DNA of 64,000 bases from Microbispora catharanthi (GTDB lineage: Bacteria; Actinomycetota; Actinomycetes; Streptosporangiales; Streptosporangiaceae): contig NZ_VDMA02000007.1 in the NCBI RefSeq assembly GCF_006334915.2, forward strand, positions 124,001-188,000, written 5' to 3'. The notes beneath the pieces are model-generated. The model was given only the letters and a program-made list of their open reading frames with translations. It did no database searches and was not told where the DNA came from. This document shows positions 1 to 8,791 of the stretch, in pieces. Positions within the stretch are counted from its first letter, which is position 1; every line of letters starts with the position of its first letter. The translations under genes were made by a program, and so were the position numbers.

Positions 1-102
1 GACCCGACCAGGCGCGGCCGTCCCCCGGACACGCCGTCGCGCCCGGCGGGCGGCGGTCCCCCGCCGGGCGCGAATCAGACGGCGCGAATCAGACGGCGCG
101 CG

Positions 103-933
103 TCAGACTTCGAGCGACATGTACAGGCGGGTGCCGGCCGGCCGGAAGCCGACGCGTTCGTAGACCCGGCGGGATCCCTCGCCGCCGTACTCCAGCCACA
201 CCGACCGTGCTCCCCTGGCGAGCATCGCCTCGGCGAGCGTGGCGGTGACCGCGGCGGCGATGCCCCGGCCACGGAAGCCGGGGCGGGTGCCGACGCCGGC
301 GAGTTCCGACGTCTCCACGGCCGGAGCGGAGCACATGGCCGCTCCCGCGCAGCCGCCGCCGGGCGCCCGGACGAACCGGACCGCGCCGCCGCTCTCCTCC
401 GTACGGCGCAGCCGGGCCGCGCCCTCCGGCGACGAGGCGAACTCCCCGCCGAACGCCTCCGCCAGGGCGGCGTCGATCGCCGTGTAGTCCTCGTCCGTCA
501 ACGGCGTCTCCACCGGGAGAGCGGTTCGCGGCCTCGTCAGCGTGGCCGGGATGCAGACGAGGTAGTCGTGCACCGCCTCGACGGCGAACCCCGCCTCGCG
601 AAGCGCGGGCTCCACGGCGGGCGCGGCGTCCGGGGCGAACTCGAGCCGGGGCTTGAGCCCGCGCTCGCGGAACGCCCCGATCAGCGCCGCGACGTCCCGC
701 CCGCCCGGCCGGGCGCCGGGCAGGGGTGTCGCGTAGTTGACGTACGGGCTGGTGGTGCCGGGCTCCACGCCGAGGACGAAGCCCCCGATCTCGACGACCT
801 CGGGACGGCGGCGAAGGTTGGCCACGGCGAAACTCTGGACATCGATGCCCACGGTGATATCGACCTCACGAATGAAAGATGGAGCGGTTCGCCCGCCGCG
901 CGGAGCGGAGGGTGAACTCGCATCTGAAGCCAT
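103..933 (-). CDS. GNAT family N-acetyltransferase
   Basis: This 276-residue protein probably moves an acetyl group from acetyl-CoA to an unknown small molecule or amine. The C-terminal half carries the GNAT fold; acetyl-CoA-binding motif A reads VGTRPGFRGRGIA, followed by a helix and the usual YERVGFRPAG motif B near the end. The N-terminal half has no recognisable motif, so this may be a two-domain GNAT with one degenerate domain. The ATG at 933 has only a weak ribosome binding site; an internal GTG near 862 (reading VGIDVQSF) is an alternative start. It is the first gene of the window and its left neighbour is not visible. The family call is firm; the substrate is unknown. Confidence 0.8.
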   Translation of the reverse strand: MASDASSPSAPRGGRTAPSFIREVDITVGIDVQSFAVANLRRRPEVVEIGGFVLGVEPGTTSPYVNYATPLPGARPGGRDVAALIGAFRERGLKPRLEFAPDAAPAVEPALREAGFAVEAVHDYLVCIPATLTRPRTALPVETPLTDEDYTAIDAALAEAFGGEFASSPEGAARLRRTEESGGAVRFVRAPGGGCAGAAMCSAPAVETSELAGVGTRPGFRGRGIAAAVTATLAEAMLARGARSVWLEYGGEGSRRVYERVGFRPAGTRLYMSLEV

Positions 934-1154
934 CCCGGACGGGATGGAGAAGGTGCACAGGGCACCGTCACGTGGGGCCGCCGTGAGACGGTGAAGGCAG
1001 TGAGCCGATGACGCGGGAGGCGTATCGGTCAGTGCCGACGGCGGCCGCTGTGGGACGCCGAGAACATAGGCTTCATTCCTTCGCTGTTACTTGTGTGAAG
1101 CACGCTCACTTTCCCACGCGGTCAGTGAGCGCGCAAACCTTTATTTCCGGCCGG

Positions 1155-3752
1155 TCAGCGCATCGCGGGGGCGAGCATGCCGACGAGGTCGGAGGCGTCG
1201 AGAGGGCGGATCACGGCGGGGTCGAGACGGGCAGGGTGCAGGGCGTAGACCTGTGCCCCCTCGCTCACCCGCACGTCGTCCTCCAGCACCACGGCGAGAC
1301 CCGCTTCCGCCGCACCGGCCTCCGCCGCGGGATCGGCCGCCTGCCGTACGCCGAGGCGGGACGCGAAGGCGGCGGCGTCCTCGCCGGGACGACGCGCGTG
1401 CCGGCTCACGGCGCCGTCGCGGTGCCGTACGACGACCTCGCGGGCGCGGGCGGCGGCGTGCCAGCAGGCGACCTCCCACAGGGTCACGCGCTCGCCGAGA
1501 CCGTAGGCGTCCTCGGCGGCCGCGCCCAGACGGGCGAGTTGCTCCTCGTGTTCGTACACGTTGTGGAACCCGCCGAACGCGGACACGTTGAGGTCCACCC
1601 AGCGCATCGTGCGCGACCAGAGGTCGGCGACGAGCGGGACGAGGATCTTGGCCGGGCCGGTCAGGTCGAAGCGCTGCCGTACGGCGAGCGGGTCGAACAG
1701 GCCGTCCGGATCGTCCATGAACCCGGCGAAACCGCGGGCCAGTTCGTCGAACGGCACGTCGTTGTAACTGAACACGACGGGCACCGCGTACCGGCCGCCG
1801 GTCGCGCGCAGCGCGGCCACGTCGAGGTCCACGAACTCCGACGCGCCCAGCGGCTCGGGCGCGGAGGTCAGATCCCCGGAGTGGACGGCGGCGCTCGCGC
1901 CGAGCCGCAGGTTCGTGTAGTCGCACAGCCCGACGAACTCCCACCGCGCGTCGAACACCGCCACCGACAGGTCCAGGTCGACCACGCGATCCGCGGGCTC
2001 CGCCCAGTGCAGGAACAGCCGGATCCGCGCACCGTCCGGGAGCGGCCGGACGCTGCCGCGCGGCAGCCGTACCAGCGCGGCCGAGGCGGACCGCTCGGCC
2101 TCCGGCGCGAGCAGGTCGGCCAGCTCCTCGTCCAGGAGCGCGGTCTCGACGGGCGGCAGCGCGGCGGCCCGGCGCAGCATCTCGCCGGTCAGCACGGCGG
2201 ACAGGGCGGCCACGGTCTCGGGGGCGAGCTCCTCGCGGGCGTCGGGCTCGGCCCAGATCCGCGCCGCTCCCCCGCGCGGCAGGAACATGCGGGTCCCGCC
2301 CGGTGGGGTGCGCAACTGGCCCAGGGTGGCGATCAGCACGGCCGGGGAGACGTGCGGTGCGGCGGCGCGCAGGACCTCGGCGAGGTCGGCGGCGGGCAGG
2401 CGGCGGGCGAGATCGGCGGTGCGCCGCAGCAGCTCTCCCGGCCGGCGCGCCAGCAGGGCGAGGGCCTCGCGGGGATCGGTCCGCAGCGCGGCCTCGAACC
2501 GCCCCGCGAACGTGCGGGCGCGCAGCCGTACACCGTCGAACGACAGCAGGTCCCCGTGGGCCGCCGCGCGCTCCAGCAGGACGTCCGCCATCGGTGTGCC
2601 CTTCCGCAGCGGGGTGCCGCGCAGCACGGCGAACGCCAGGGCCGCGTCCGGGTGACGCCGGTGGAACTCGTGCGGGTGCAGCACCTCCGCCATGTGCCGC
2701 CACTGCGCGGGGTAGCGGTGCAGGTCCTCGATCAGGTACGGCAGCGCCTGCCGATCCAGCGCGGCGAGGAGCGCGCGGCGCACCGGCCGGGACAGGCTCG
2801 TGCGGCGCGGGAGGCGGGCGCGCAACGCGGGGTCGCCGCCCATGAGGGCGTGGAGCAGCCGCAGCACGTCGGTCGCCGTGTCGGCGTGCCGCGTGAGCAG
2901 GGCCAGGTCGCCGTGGCGTACGGCCGCCGCCAGGACGACGGCACGGGTCTCGCGGGCCGGGATCCGCTCGGGCAGCCAGCCGGCCGACGCGGGCCAGAAG
3001 CGATCGACGATCTCGGCGACGACCGCCCTGTCCTCCGCGCGCGGCGCCGCCTGCCGGGACAGCAGCGGACCCAGCAGGTCGCGGGCCCGGGCGGCGGGGT
3101 CGTCGCACAGCCCGAGCAGGGTCAGCGTCTCCGGCACCCGGCCGCTCCACCTGACGGCCGGGGCGTAGACGTCGTCGGCCGGGCGCAGGAAGGGATCGCC
3201 GGGGTCGATCCGGCGATGGCAGATCGGGCAGGCGCTGTAGTCCGCGCCGTCCCAGCACGCACGGCAGACGAGGTGCGCGCACGGCGACACCGGATGGACG
3301 GCGGCGACCTGCCCGCACAGCACGCACGGCTGCTCCGGCCGCTGGAGCAGCACGGAGAACACCCTGCGGACGAACAGCTCCACCGTGTCGGCGGGGACCG
3401 ACTCCGGGAAGCGGCGGAACAGCGGCGTGTGCACGACGCGCCCGCCCAGCTGGGCCGACAGGGCGGAGACGAGCGCGCGGCCCGCCTGCCCGAGATCCCC
3501 GGCGTCCAGCTCGGCCAGCCGGGCACGCAGCGGCACGCTCAGCACATGCCCGAGCTGGAGCAGGTCGGCCTCCAGCGCGACCAGCCCGTCGGCGACGGCG
3601 GCGAGGGGCCGTTCCCGGCGGGACGAGCGCGACGAACGGCCGGAGCCCTCGGGGCCCGGGGCGGCGGCTTCCCGCTCGACGACGGGGACGAGAAGGTCGG
3701 GGGCGACCAGCCGCTGCCGCAGCAGCAGCTCCGCCAGCCGGTCCACGGGCAT
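1155..3752 (-). CDS. Bacterial RING-finger protein, MXAN_6230/SCO0854-like
   Basis: A protein of 865 residues. Residues about 143-183 hold a RING-type zinc site: CxxC, then CxHxxCxxC, then CxxC (CVLCG, CAHLVCRAC, CPICHRR). The rest is Leu/Ala/Arg-rich and mostly helical. Its C-terminal third contains a TerD-like stretch (RLFLHWAEPADRVVDLDLSVAVFD and a VVFSYNDVPFDEL segment), typical of the MXAN_6230/SCO0854 family of large actinobacterial and myxobacterial proteins. I chose the ATG at 3752 because AGGGAGG lies 5 nt upstream; the frame stays open to 3848 but without a better site. RING domains in eukaryotes are usually E3 ligases. Here a role in protein interaction or in TerD-linked stress or conflict signalling is inference; no ubiquitin-like partner is nearby. 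Confidence 0.75.
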   Translation of the reverse strand: MPVDRLAELLLRQRLVAPDLLVPVVEREAAAPGPEGSGRSSRSSRRERPLAAVADGLVALEADLLQLGHVLSVPLRARLAELDAGDLGQAGRALVSALSAQLGGRVVHTPLFRRFPESVPADTVELFVRRVFSVLLQRPEQPCVLCGQVAAVHPVSPCAHLVCRACWDGADYSACPICHRRIDPGDPFLRPADDVYAPAVRWSGRVPETLTLLGLCDDPAARARDLLGPLLSRQAAPRAEDRAVVAEIVDRFWPASAGWLPERIPARETRAVVLAAAVRHGDLALLTRHADTATDVLRLLHALMGGDPALRARLPRRTSLSRPVRRALLAALDRQALPYLIEDLHRYPAQWRHMAEVLHPHEFHRRHPDAALAFAVLRGTPLRKGTPMADVLLERAAAHGDLLSFDGVRLRARTFAGRFEAALRTDPREALALLARRPGELLRRTADLARRLPAADLAEVLRAAAPHVSPAVLIATLGQLRTPPGGTRMFLPRGGAARIWAEPDAREELAPETVAALSAVLTGEMLRRAAALPPVETALLDEELADLLAPEAERSASAALVRLPRGSVRPLPDGARIRLFLHWAEPADRVVDLDLSVAVFDARWEFVGLCDYTNLRLGASAAVHSGDLTSAPEPLGASEFVDLDVAALRATGGRYAVPVVFSYNDVPFDELARGFAGFMDDPDGLFDPLAVRQRFDLTGPAKILVPLVADLWSRTMRWVDLNVSAFGGFHNVYEHEEQLARLGAAAEDAYGLGERVTLWEVACWHAAARAREVVVRHRDGAVSRHARRPGEDAAAFASRLGVRQAADPAAEAGAAEAGLAVVLEDDVRVSEGAQVYALHPARLDPAVIRPLDASDLVGMLAPAMR

Positions 3753-3975
3753 CCTCCCTGTGTACGAGCGATTGGACGGGCACCGGGAAAGTGAGACGGG
3801 GCGGAGAACGGACGCACTAAAGCGATTAAAAGATCGAGAAGGAAGCACGTCCAGGAGCCGCCCCTTGACCCGACACCCTAGCCCGCCGCCCGATCTTGTG
3901 TCGTCCCATTTTCCCCGTACGCCAGGGCCGGCGACCGCGACGCCCGTGACCGCCTATGGGACGGCAACAAAAAAT

Positions 3976-3995
3976 GCGGCCCCTTGCGGGGCCGC
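3976..3995 (-). terminator. Intrinsic terminator hairpin read on the minus strand
   Basis: A perfect 8-bp stem (GCGGCCCC / GGGGCCGC) with a 4-nt loop is followed, on the minus strand, by an ATTTTTTGTTG tract, the classic rho-independent layout. No minus-strand gene ends just upstream: the gene to the right runs on the plus strand. The terminator is therefore orphaned, or it guards the RING gene from read-through. A second 6-bp inverted repeat, AGTTGG/CCAACT, sits at 3998-4015. The rest of 3753-4076 holds no gene I can support. Confidence 0.6.
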
Positions 3996-4076
3996 CCAGT
4001 TGGCCGTAACCAACTTCGTGTGGCTCCATGCTAGCTACGATCGGCCAGGTTGGCCAATGCCGGGAGGAGCTTGCGG

Positions 4077-4722
4077 GTGGACGTGGTCGCGTACGTCGAC
4101 GGCTTCAACCTGTACCACGGGTTGAAGAGCAAGTACGGTCGCGCGTACTTGTGGCTCGATGTCGTCGAGTTGGTACGACAGCTCCGCAGGCACGATGTAG
4201 TGATCAAGGTCAGGTACTTCACCGCGATCGTCAAGGGCGAACCTGACGCGGCGCTGAGGCAGGAGACCTACCTTGCCGCCCTTGCCGCCTACCGACCGGA
4301 AGTGGAGATCATTTCGCGGCCACTTCAAGAAGAAAACCGCGCGGTGCAGAGACTGCGGTTCCCGATGGACGTGCGCCTGTGATCCTGCCCAGACATTCCA
4401 CACGTACGAGGAGAAGTTGACGGATGTGGCGCTGGCGGTGGCTATGACCGTCGACGCGGCGTCCGGTTATGGCGACATGTCACTCCTCATGTCGACTGAC
4501 ACTGATTTCTGTCCTGCGATCGAAGCGTCGCTACAACTGGCCCCCACACGGCAGGTGATGATCGCCTGTCCGCCCGGTCGCGTTGGCCCGAAGCATGATT
4601 TCTCGGAGCAGGTGATTTCGTTTGCGATTCCCGAGAGGCATCTACGAGCATCGCTACTCCCTGAGTCCGTTCCTGGTGTAGATCGAAGAATTTACCGGCG
4701 CCCCGAAAAGTGGAGCGGCTGA
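4077..4722 (+). pseudogene. NYN-domain (PIN-like nuclease) protein, frameshifted
   Basis: The two halves of one NYN-domain protein lie in different frames. The first frame (GTG at 4077, GGAGGA 8 nt upstream) reads DVVAYVDGFNLYHGLK and then RQETYLAAL, the N-terminal NYN motif with its metal-binding Asp. The second frame, offset by +1, supplies GHFKKKTARCRDCG, then YEEKLTDVALAV, then LMSTDTDFCPAIEA, the remaining acidic motifs. The switch falls near 4310-4325. Intact relatives of about 200 residues run through this point without a break, so one extra base (mutation or sequencing error) explains it. NYN/LabA-like proteins are predicted RNases. The neighbouring gene is also frame-broken. If the frameshift is a read error, the gene is functional. 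Confidence 0.75.
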
Positions 4723-4739
4723 CATCAGCTTTGCCGCGT

Positions 4740-5730
4740 TCAGGATCTGGGGAGGTACTCGACGGTCCGGCGCCCGCTGCCGGGATAAATCATGATCAGA
4801 AGGTGCTGGGGCGTGCCCGCCTCCCATTCCGGCTTCCTGTAGTGCACCCGGACGCGGTAGCGGCCCTTGCCCCGGAAGGCGAGGTTGGGCAGGTCGCTCT
4901 CGCCGACCATGGGGTCCATGAGCCCGATGTGACCGGGTCGGGCTCTCGTAGCCGATCTCCACCACGCGCTCCCAGCCCTTCACCTCGACCGGAGGCCGCC
5001 GTCGGTACAGCTCCGCCGTCGGGGCAGTTGTCGAAGTCGGAGTGGGTCAGAATGATCAAATGCCCCAGGACGGCGGCGACGAGATCGCCGGCCGCCATCG
5101 ACCTCAGCAGATCGTCGTCGAACGCGTCCTCCGTCTCGGAAGACTCGATCACCCCGTAGTCGGTGCCCATCCGTGTCCTCGTGACGCGTACCGGCCTGGT
5201 CAGCGGCCGGTGCCGGGCCGCGTCGCACACCCGCTGGTCCGCCGCCTCCCGCGCTTGGAATTCGGCGCCCTCGGCCGCTTTTTGTTTCCGCAGGTCCGCC
5301 TCGACCGGCGGGCAGATGGCGGCGACGAAGTACTCGTCCGAGCCGCCCTGCCGGTAGGCGTCGCACACGGCGCGCCCGTAGGCGATCAGGTCGCGGTCGG
5401 AGACGTTCCGGAAACGACCGCCCGCGCGTGCGTCGCAGAAGAACGCGACGCGCGCCAGTATGCGCCCGGCGCGGGCACGCCCCCTCCTGATGGCGGCCCA
5501 ATGCAGGAGGAACGCGAGGACGATGCCGGGAAGCCCCGCGTACCACGCCAGCGGGAGGTATGCGCGGGCCGGCGCCACAGGGCCGCCGCGGAGTCGTAGA
5601 GATCGCGCGCCGGGCAGTACCCGAACGAGAACCAGGCGAAGCGGGTGTTCGTCAGGGGCAGGTCGTAGGCCAGCCCGGCCGACGACACGACCAGAGCGAC
5701 GGTCCACCACCAACGCGATCTTCTCGACAC
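4740..5730 (-). pseudogene. Membrane-anchored protein of unknown function, broken by three frameshifts
   Basis: Three changes of frame join into one sensible protein. The GTG at 5730 starts a membrane segment (TVALVVSSAGLAYDLPL). Near 5565 one base appears missing, after which the frame gives a second hydrophobic stretch (YAGLPGIVLAFLLHWAA) and a soluble part ending HLIILTHSDFDNCP. Near 5020 one extra C shifts to ELYRRRPPVEVKGWERVVEI, and near 4935 another extra C shifts to HIGLMDPMVGESDLPNLAF. The C-terminus then reads VRVHYRKPEWEA and HLLIMIYPG. Removing one C at each of the last two points restores a continuous reading. I do not recognise a named family; the C-terminal part resembles small actinobacterial proteins with a WERVVE...LMVYPG pattern. 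A diverged copy of its tail lies at 60630-60720. Confidence 0.65.
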
Positions 5731-5787
5731 GACGCGCCACGCTACCGCCCGCCGCCGGCATACGGCGGTGGTCCGTGACGCGCCGGC

Positions 5788-6480
5788 TCAGTCCTGGCCG
5801 GCGGGCTCCGCGCCGACCGGCTTGGGGGGCCGTTCGGGGGCGAGCGTGCGCAGGCCGACGAGGAAGATCTCCAGCGCGGTCTCGAACTGGGGGACCGTGA
5901 CGGGCGGCAGGTGGGGGGCACACTCGGCGAGCCGCGGATAGCGGTCCCGGCTCTGCGCCGCGTAGACCAGCGGCGCCCCGGCGTCGCCCTCGCGCACCTC
6001 GGACGGGAGCATCACGAACGACGCCTCGAAGGCCGCCCAGGCCAGGACGTGGTCGCCGAGAGCACGCTCGTACCGCGCGGCCTCCGGCGGTTCGAAGCCT
6101 CCCTGGCGCAGCGCGTCGAGCAGCACCTCGATGGCGTTTATCTCGGACTCGCGCCGGGTCGACCTGCTGGCCGCCAGCACCGCGGCCTGGGGGTGGCCGG
6201 CGAAGGCCCGGTAGACGCGCATGGCCGCGTCCCGCACCGTGTCCAGCCAGTCCTCGCCGGGGGCGAACCCGTCCAGCGCCTCCTCGTACAGCCGGTCGGC
6301 CAGTGCCCGCACGAGGTCGTCCTTGTCCCTGAAGTGCCGGTAGACCGCCGTCGCGTCCACGCCGAGATGCCGGCCGATGTTCCGGAACGTCAGGGCGCCC
6401 GGGCCGCCGCTTTCGACGAGTTCGAGACAGGCGGCGACGATCCGCTCCTGGGAGAGCGCGACGGTACGGCGTGGGGGCAT
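5788..6480 (-). CDS. TetR/AcrR family transcriptional regulator
   Basis: A repressor of 230 residues. The N-terminal helix-turn-helix (about residues 8-52) reads SQERIVAACLELVESG then LTFRNIGRHLGVDATAVYRHFRDKDDL, a textbook TetR DNA-binding domain; the C-terminal ligand domain carries a TetR_C-like stretch (HVLAWAAFEASFVML). The ATG at 6480 follows GAGGAGAA by about 8 nt; upstream in-frame starts are less likely. It is divergent from the polyamine-type ABC operon, with a perfect inverted repeat in the 167-nt gap, so it most likely represses that operon and itself. The ligand is unknown; a polyamine or an amide substrate of the linked amidohydrolase is a reasonable guess. Confidence 0.9.
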   Translation of the reverse strand: MPPRRTVALSQERIVAACLELVESGGPGALTFRNIGRHLGVDATAVYRHFRDKDDLVRALADRLYEEALDGFAPGEDWLDTVRDAAMRVYRAFAGHPQAAVLAASRSTRRESEINAIEVLLDALRQGGFEPPEAARYERALGDHVLAWAAFEASFVMLPSEVREGDAGAPLVYAAQSRDRYPRLAECAPHLPPVTVPQFETALEIFLVGLRTLAPERPPKPVGAEPAGQD

Positions 6481-6540
6481 GAGCACATTCTCCTCAGTGA
6501 GACGTGACCGTCGCGACACATTCTTCACAACACGGGAAGC

Positions 6541-6561
6541 GTTGTCATCACCGTTGACAAC
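6541..6561. promoter_or_regulatory. Probable TetR operator and divergent promoter
   Basis: Perfect 7-bp arms GTTGTCA and TGACAAC are separated by 7 nt, a spacing common for TetR operators. The right arm overlaps a TTGACA -35-like hexamer at 6554-6559 facing the ABC operon, so a bound repressor would block that promoter. The site lies about 60 bp from the regulator start and about 87 bp from the ATPase start. A -10 element is not obvious. Confidence 0.6.
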
Positions 6562-6647
6562 GCCGTTTACGTCGTGCTTCTCTTTCCCCACCCATTCGCG
6601 GCCCGCCCTCTGCCGAGGCCGCTCAGCTGCTCTTTCGGAGGTCGCCC

Positions 6648-7775
6648 ATGGCTTCAGCGGCGTCTCATGACGGGCTTCGGATCAAGGGAGTCACGCGCCG
6701 CTTCCCGGCGCCGGAGGGCGGGATCGTCACGGCACTCGACGACGTCTCCCTGGTGATCGAGCCCGCGGAGTTCTTCGTCCTGCTGGGCCCCTCGGGATGC
6801 GGCAAGACGACGCTCCTGCGCACGATCGCCGGTCTCGAGTACCCGGACGAGGGCGAGGTGTGGCTCGGCTCAGAGCGGCTGGACGTGCTCCCGCCGTACA
6901 AGCGCCGGGTCAACACCGTCTTCCAGAGCTACGCGCTGTTCCCCCACCTCACCGTGGCCGAGAACGTCTCCTTCGGCCTGGAGATGGAGGGGATGAGCCG
7001 CAGGCAGGCGGCCCCGCTCGTGGCCGAGGCGCTGGAACTGGTACGCCTGCCGGAGCACGGCAGGCGCAGGCCCGGCCAGCTGTCCGGCGGCCAGCAGCAG
7101 CGCGTCGCCCTCGCCCGGGCGCTCGCCAAGCGGCCCGAGGTGCTGCTGCTCGACGAGCCGCTCGCCGCGCTCGACCTCAAGCTGCGGCGCGGCATGCAGA
7201 CGGAGCTGAAACGGATCCAGCAGACGACGGGGGTGACCTTCGTCTTCGTCACCCACGACCAGGAGGAGGCCATCTCGCTCGGCGACCGGCTCGCGGTGTT
7301 CCAGGAGGGCACCGTCGCGCAGATCGGCACGCCGCAGGAGGTCTACGAGCGGCCGGCCAACAGGTTCGTCGCCGACTTCATCGGCGAGACCAGCTTCCTG
7401 ACCGCCGAGCGCACCGACGCAGGTTACCGGCTCAAGGGCGGGGAGGTGCTCCCCGCCGACCGTGTGAGCGGCGCGGGCGGCACGGGCGGCACGGGCGGGA
7501 CGGGCGGAGGCGGAGGCGGAGGCGGAGGCGGAGGCGGAGGCGAGGTGACGATCGCCCTGCGCCCCGAACACCTGGTGGTCGGGGGTGAGGACGCCCCGCT
7601 GCACGGCGTCGTACGCGAGTCCGTCTACGTCGGCAGCGACGTTCGCGTCGGCGCCGAACTCGCCGGCGGCGAGCGCGTGGTGGTGCGGCTGCCGGTGGGC
7701 GCCGCGTTCCCCGGACCCGGACAACGGGTCGGCCTGGACGTGCTGCCTGGACGCGGCTGGGCGGTGGCCTCGTGA
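6648..7775 (+). CDS. potA: Polyamine-type ABC transporter ATPase
   Basis: The 375-residue ATPase powers an importer of the spermidine/putrescine (PotABCD) class. Walker A is GPSGCGKTT (about 47-55), the signature is LSGGQQQRV, Walker B is LLLDEPLAALD, and the H-loop lies in FVTHDQEEA. A C-terminal TOBE domain starts after residue about 300 (EVTIALRPEHLVV). Between the two lies a glycine-only linker encoded by tandem repeats, unusual for the family. The ATG follows GGAGG by 6 nt. Its stop overlaps the start of the first permease by 4 nt. It is the first gene of a five-gene transcript controlled by the divergent TetR. The polyamine assignment rests on the family; other amines are possible. Confidence 0.88.
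   Translation: MASAASHDGLRIKGVTRRFPAPEGGIVTALDDVSLVIEPAEFFVLLGPSGCGKTTLLRTIAGLEYPDEGEVWLGSERLDVLPPYKRRVNTVFQSYALFPHLTVAENVSFGLEMEGMSRRQAAPLVAEALELVRLPEHGRRRPGQLSGGQQQRVALARALAKRPEVLLLDEPLAALDLKLRRGMQTELKRIQQTTGVTFVFVTHDQEEAISLGDRLAVFQEGTVAQIGTPQEVYERPANRFVADFIGETSFLTAERTDAGYRLKGGEVLPADRVSGAGGTGGTGGTGGGGGGGGGGGGGEVTIALRPEHLVVGGEDAPLHGVVRESVYVGSDVRVGAELAGGERVVVRLPVGAAFPGPGQRVGLDVLPGRGWAVAS
7503..7542 (+). repeat. In-frame GGCGGA hexanucleotide repeat inside the ABC ATPase gene
   Basis: Six perfect copies of GGCGGA plus a partial seventh encode a run of glycines; just upstream (about 7471-7502) a 9-nt GGCACGGGC-type repeat encodes Gly-Gly-Thr steps. The whole block forms a flexible linker between the nucleotide-binding and TOBE domains. 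Because the unit is 6 nt, changes in copy number keep the frame. Such tracts are prone to slippage, so length may differ between strains. Confidence 0.9.
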
Positions 7776-8791
7776 CGCCGCTCACGCCGGGGACCGCACC
7801 GACCCCCGCAGACGATCCGGCGACGGATCCGGCAGACGACCGGGCGGCCTCGGCCGCCCCCGGGACCGCACGGGCCCGGCCAGGGCGGGCGGCCGCCTCC
7901 GGAGCCCGCCGCGTCCACCGGCCTGCCGGTCAGGGCGCCCGGTCCTCGGTGCTGCCGGGCACGCTCTTCCTGCTGGCCCTGGTCGGCGCCCCGCTGGTGG
8001 TCGTGGTCGCCTACTCGTTCATGTCGCGCGGCAGGTTCGGCGTCGGCGTCGCCGGGCCGTTCTCCGTCGACTCCTATGTCCGGCTGCTGTTCGACACGCA
8101 GCTCGACGGCACGAAGACCTTCGATCCCCGCTACATCGGCGTGTTCTGGCAGTCGATCTGGCTCGCCGCGCTCACGACCGTCTGCTGCGCCGTGCTCGCC
8201 TTCCCGATGGCGGTGTGGATGGCCACCAGGTCGCCGCGCACGCGGGCGCTGCTCGTCTTCGCCGTCACGATCCCCTTCTGGACGAACACGCTCGTGCGGA
8301 CGTACGCCTGGGTGCTGATCCTCAACGACAACGGGCCGGTCAGCGACCTGCTCGGCACGCCGATCGGGCTGCTCTACACGCCGTTCGCCACCGCCGTCGG
8401 GCTGGTCTACGTGTCGCTGCCGTTCATGATCCTGCCGGTCTACTCCAGCGCGGAGAAGTTCGACTTCCGCCTGGCCGAGGCGGCCTACGATCTGGGCGCC
8501 CGGCGGCTCACCGTCCTGCGGCGCGTCGTCTACCCGGCCGTTCGGCCCGGGCTCGTCGCGGGGGTGGTGCTGGTCTTCATCCCGTCGCTCGGCGCGTTCC
8601 TCCAGCCGCAACTGCTCGGCGGCGGCAAGTCGCTGATGATCGGCAACCTCATCGAGCAGCAGTTCGGCGCCTCCCGCAACTGGCCGCTCGGCTCGGCCGT
8701 GGCGGTCGCCCTGCTGGCCCTCACCCTGCTGACCCTCATGGGGTTCGCGCTGGCGGGTCGCCGCGGCGACCAGAAGGCGAGCCTGCTGTGA
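7772..8791 (+). CDS. potB: Polyamine-type ABC transporter permease (PotB-like)
   Basis: This 339-residue inner-membrane permease has about six hydrophobic helices, from LFLLALVGAPLVVVVAY to LLALTLLTLMGFALAG. The cytoplasmic EAA loop that contacts the ATPase reads EAAYDLGARRLTVLRRVVYPAVRPG. The first 65 residues are an extra Pro/Ala/Arg-rich cytoplasmic tail, longer than in most family members. The GTG start overlaps the ATPase stop codon (GTGA), indicating translational coupling. It pairs with the next permease to form the channel. Confidence 0.87.
   Translation: MTPLTPGTAPTPADDPATDPADDRAASAAPGTARARPGRAAASGARRVHRPAGQGARSSVLPGTLFLLALVGAPLVVVVAYSFMSRGRFGVGVAGPFSVDSYVRLLFDTQLDGTKTFDPRYIGVFWQSIWLAALTTVCCAVLAFPMAVWMATRSPRTRALLVFAVTIPFWTNTLVRTYAWVLILNDNGPVSDLLGTPIGLLYTPFATAVGLVYVSLPFMILPVYSSAEKFDFRLAEAAYDLGARRLTVLRRVVYPAVRPGLVAGVVLVFIPSLGAFLQPQLLGGGKSLMIGNLIEQQFGASRNWPLGSAVAVALLALTLLTLMGFALAGRRGDQKASLL

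Noticed and set aside
1008..3794. Long plus-strand open frame opposite the RING-protein gene
   Set aside because: It is an antisense shadow caused by high GC; composition is Gly/Arg/Gln-rich with no domain, while the minus frame has a RING motif and a good ribosome binding site.
3996..4070. Possible tRNA-like folding in the paired repeats AGTTGG/CCAACT and TTGGCC
   Set aside because: No cloverleaf, no conserved T-arm (GGTTCRANNC) and no CCA-adjacent stem; only short inverted repeats.
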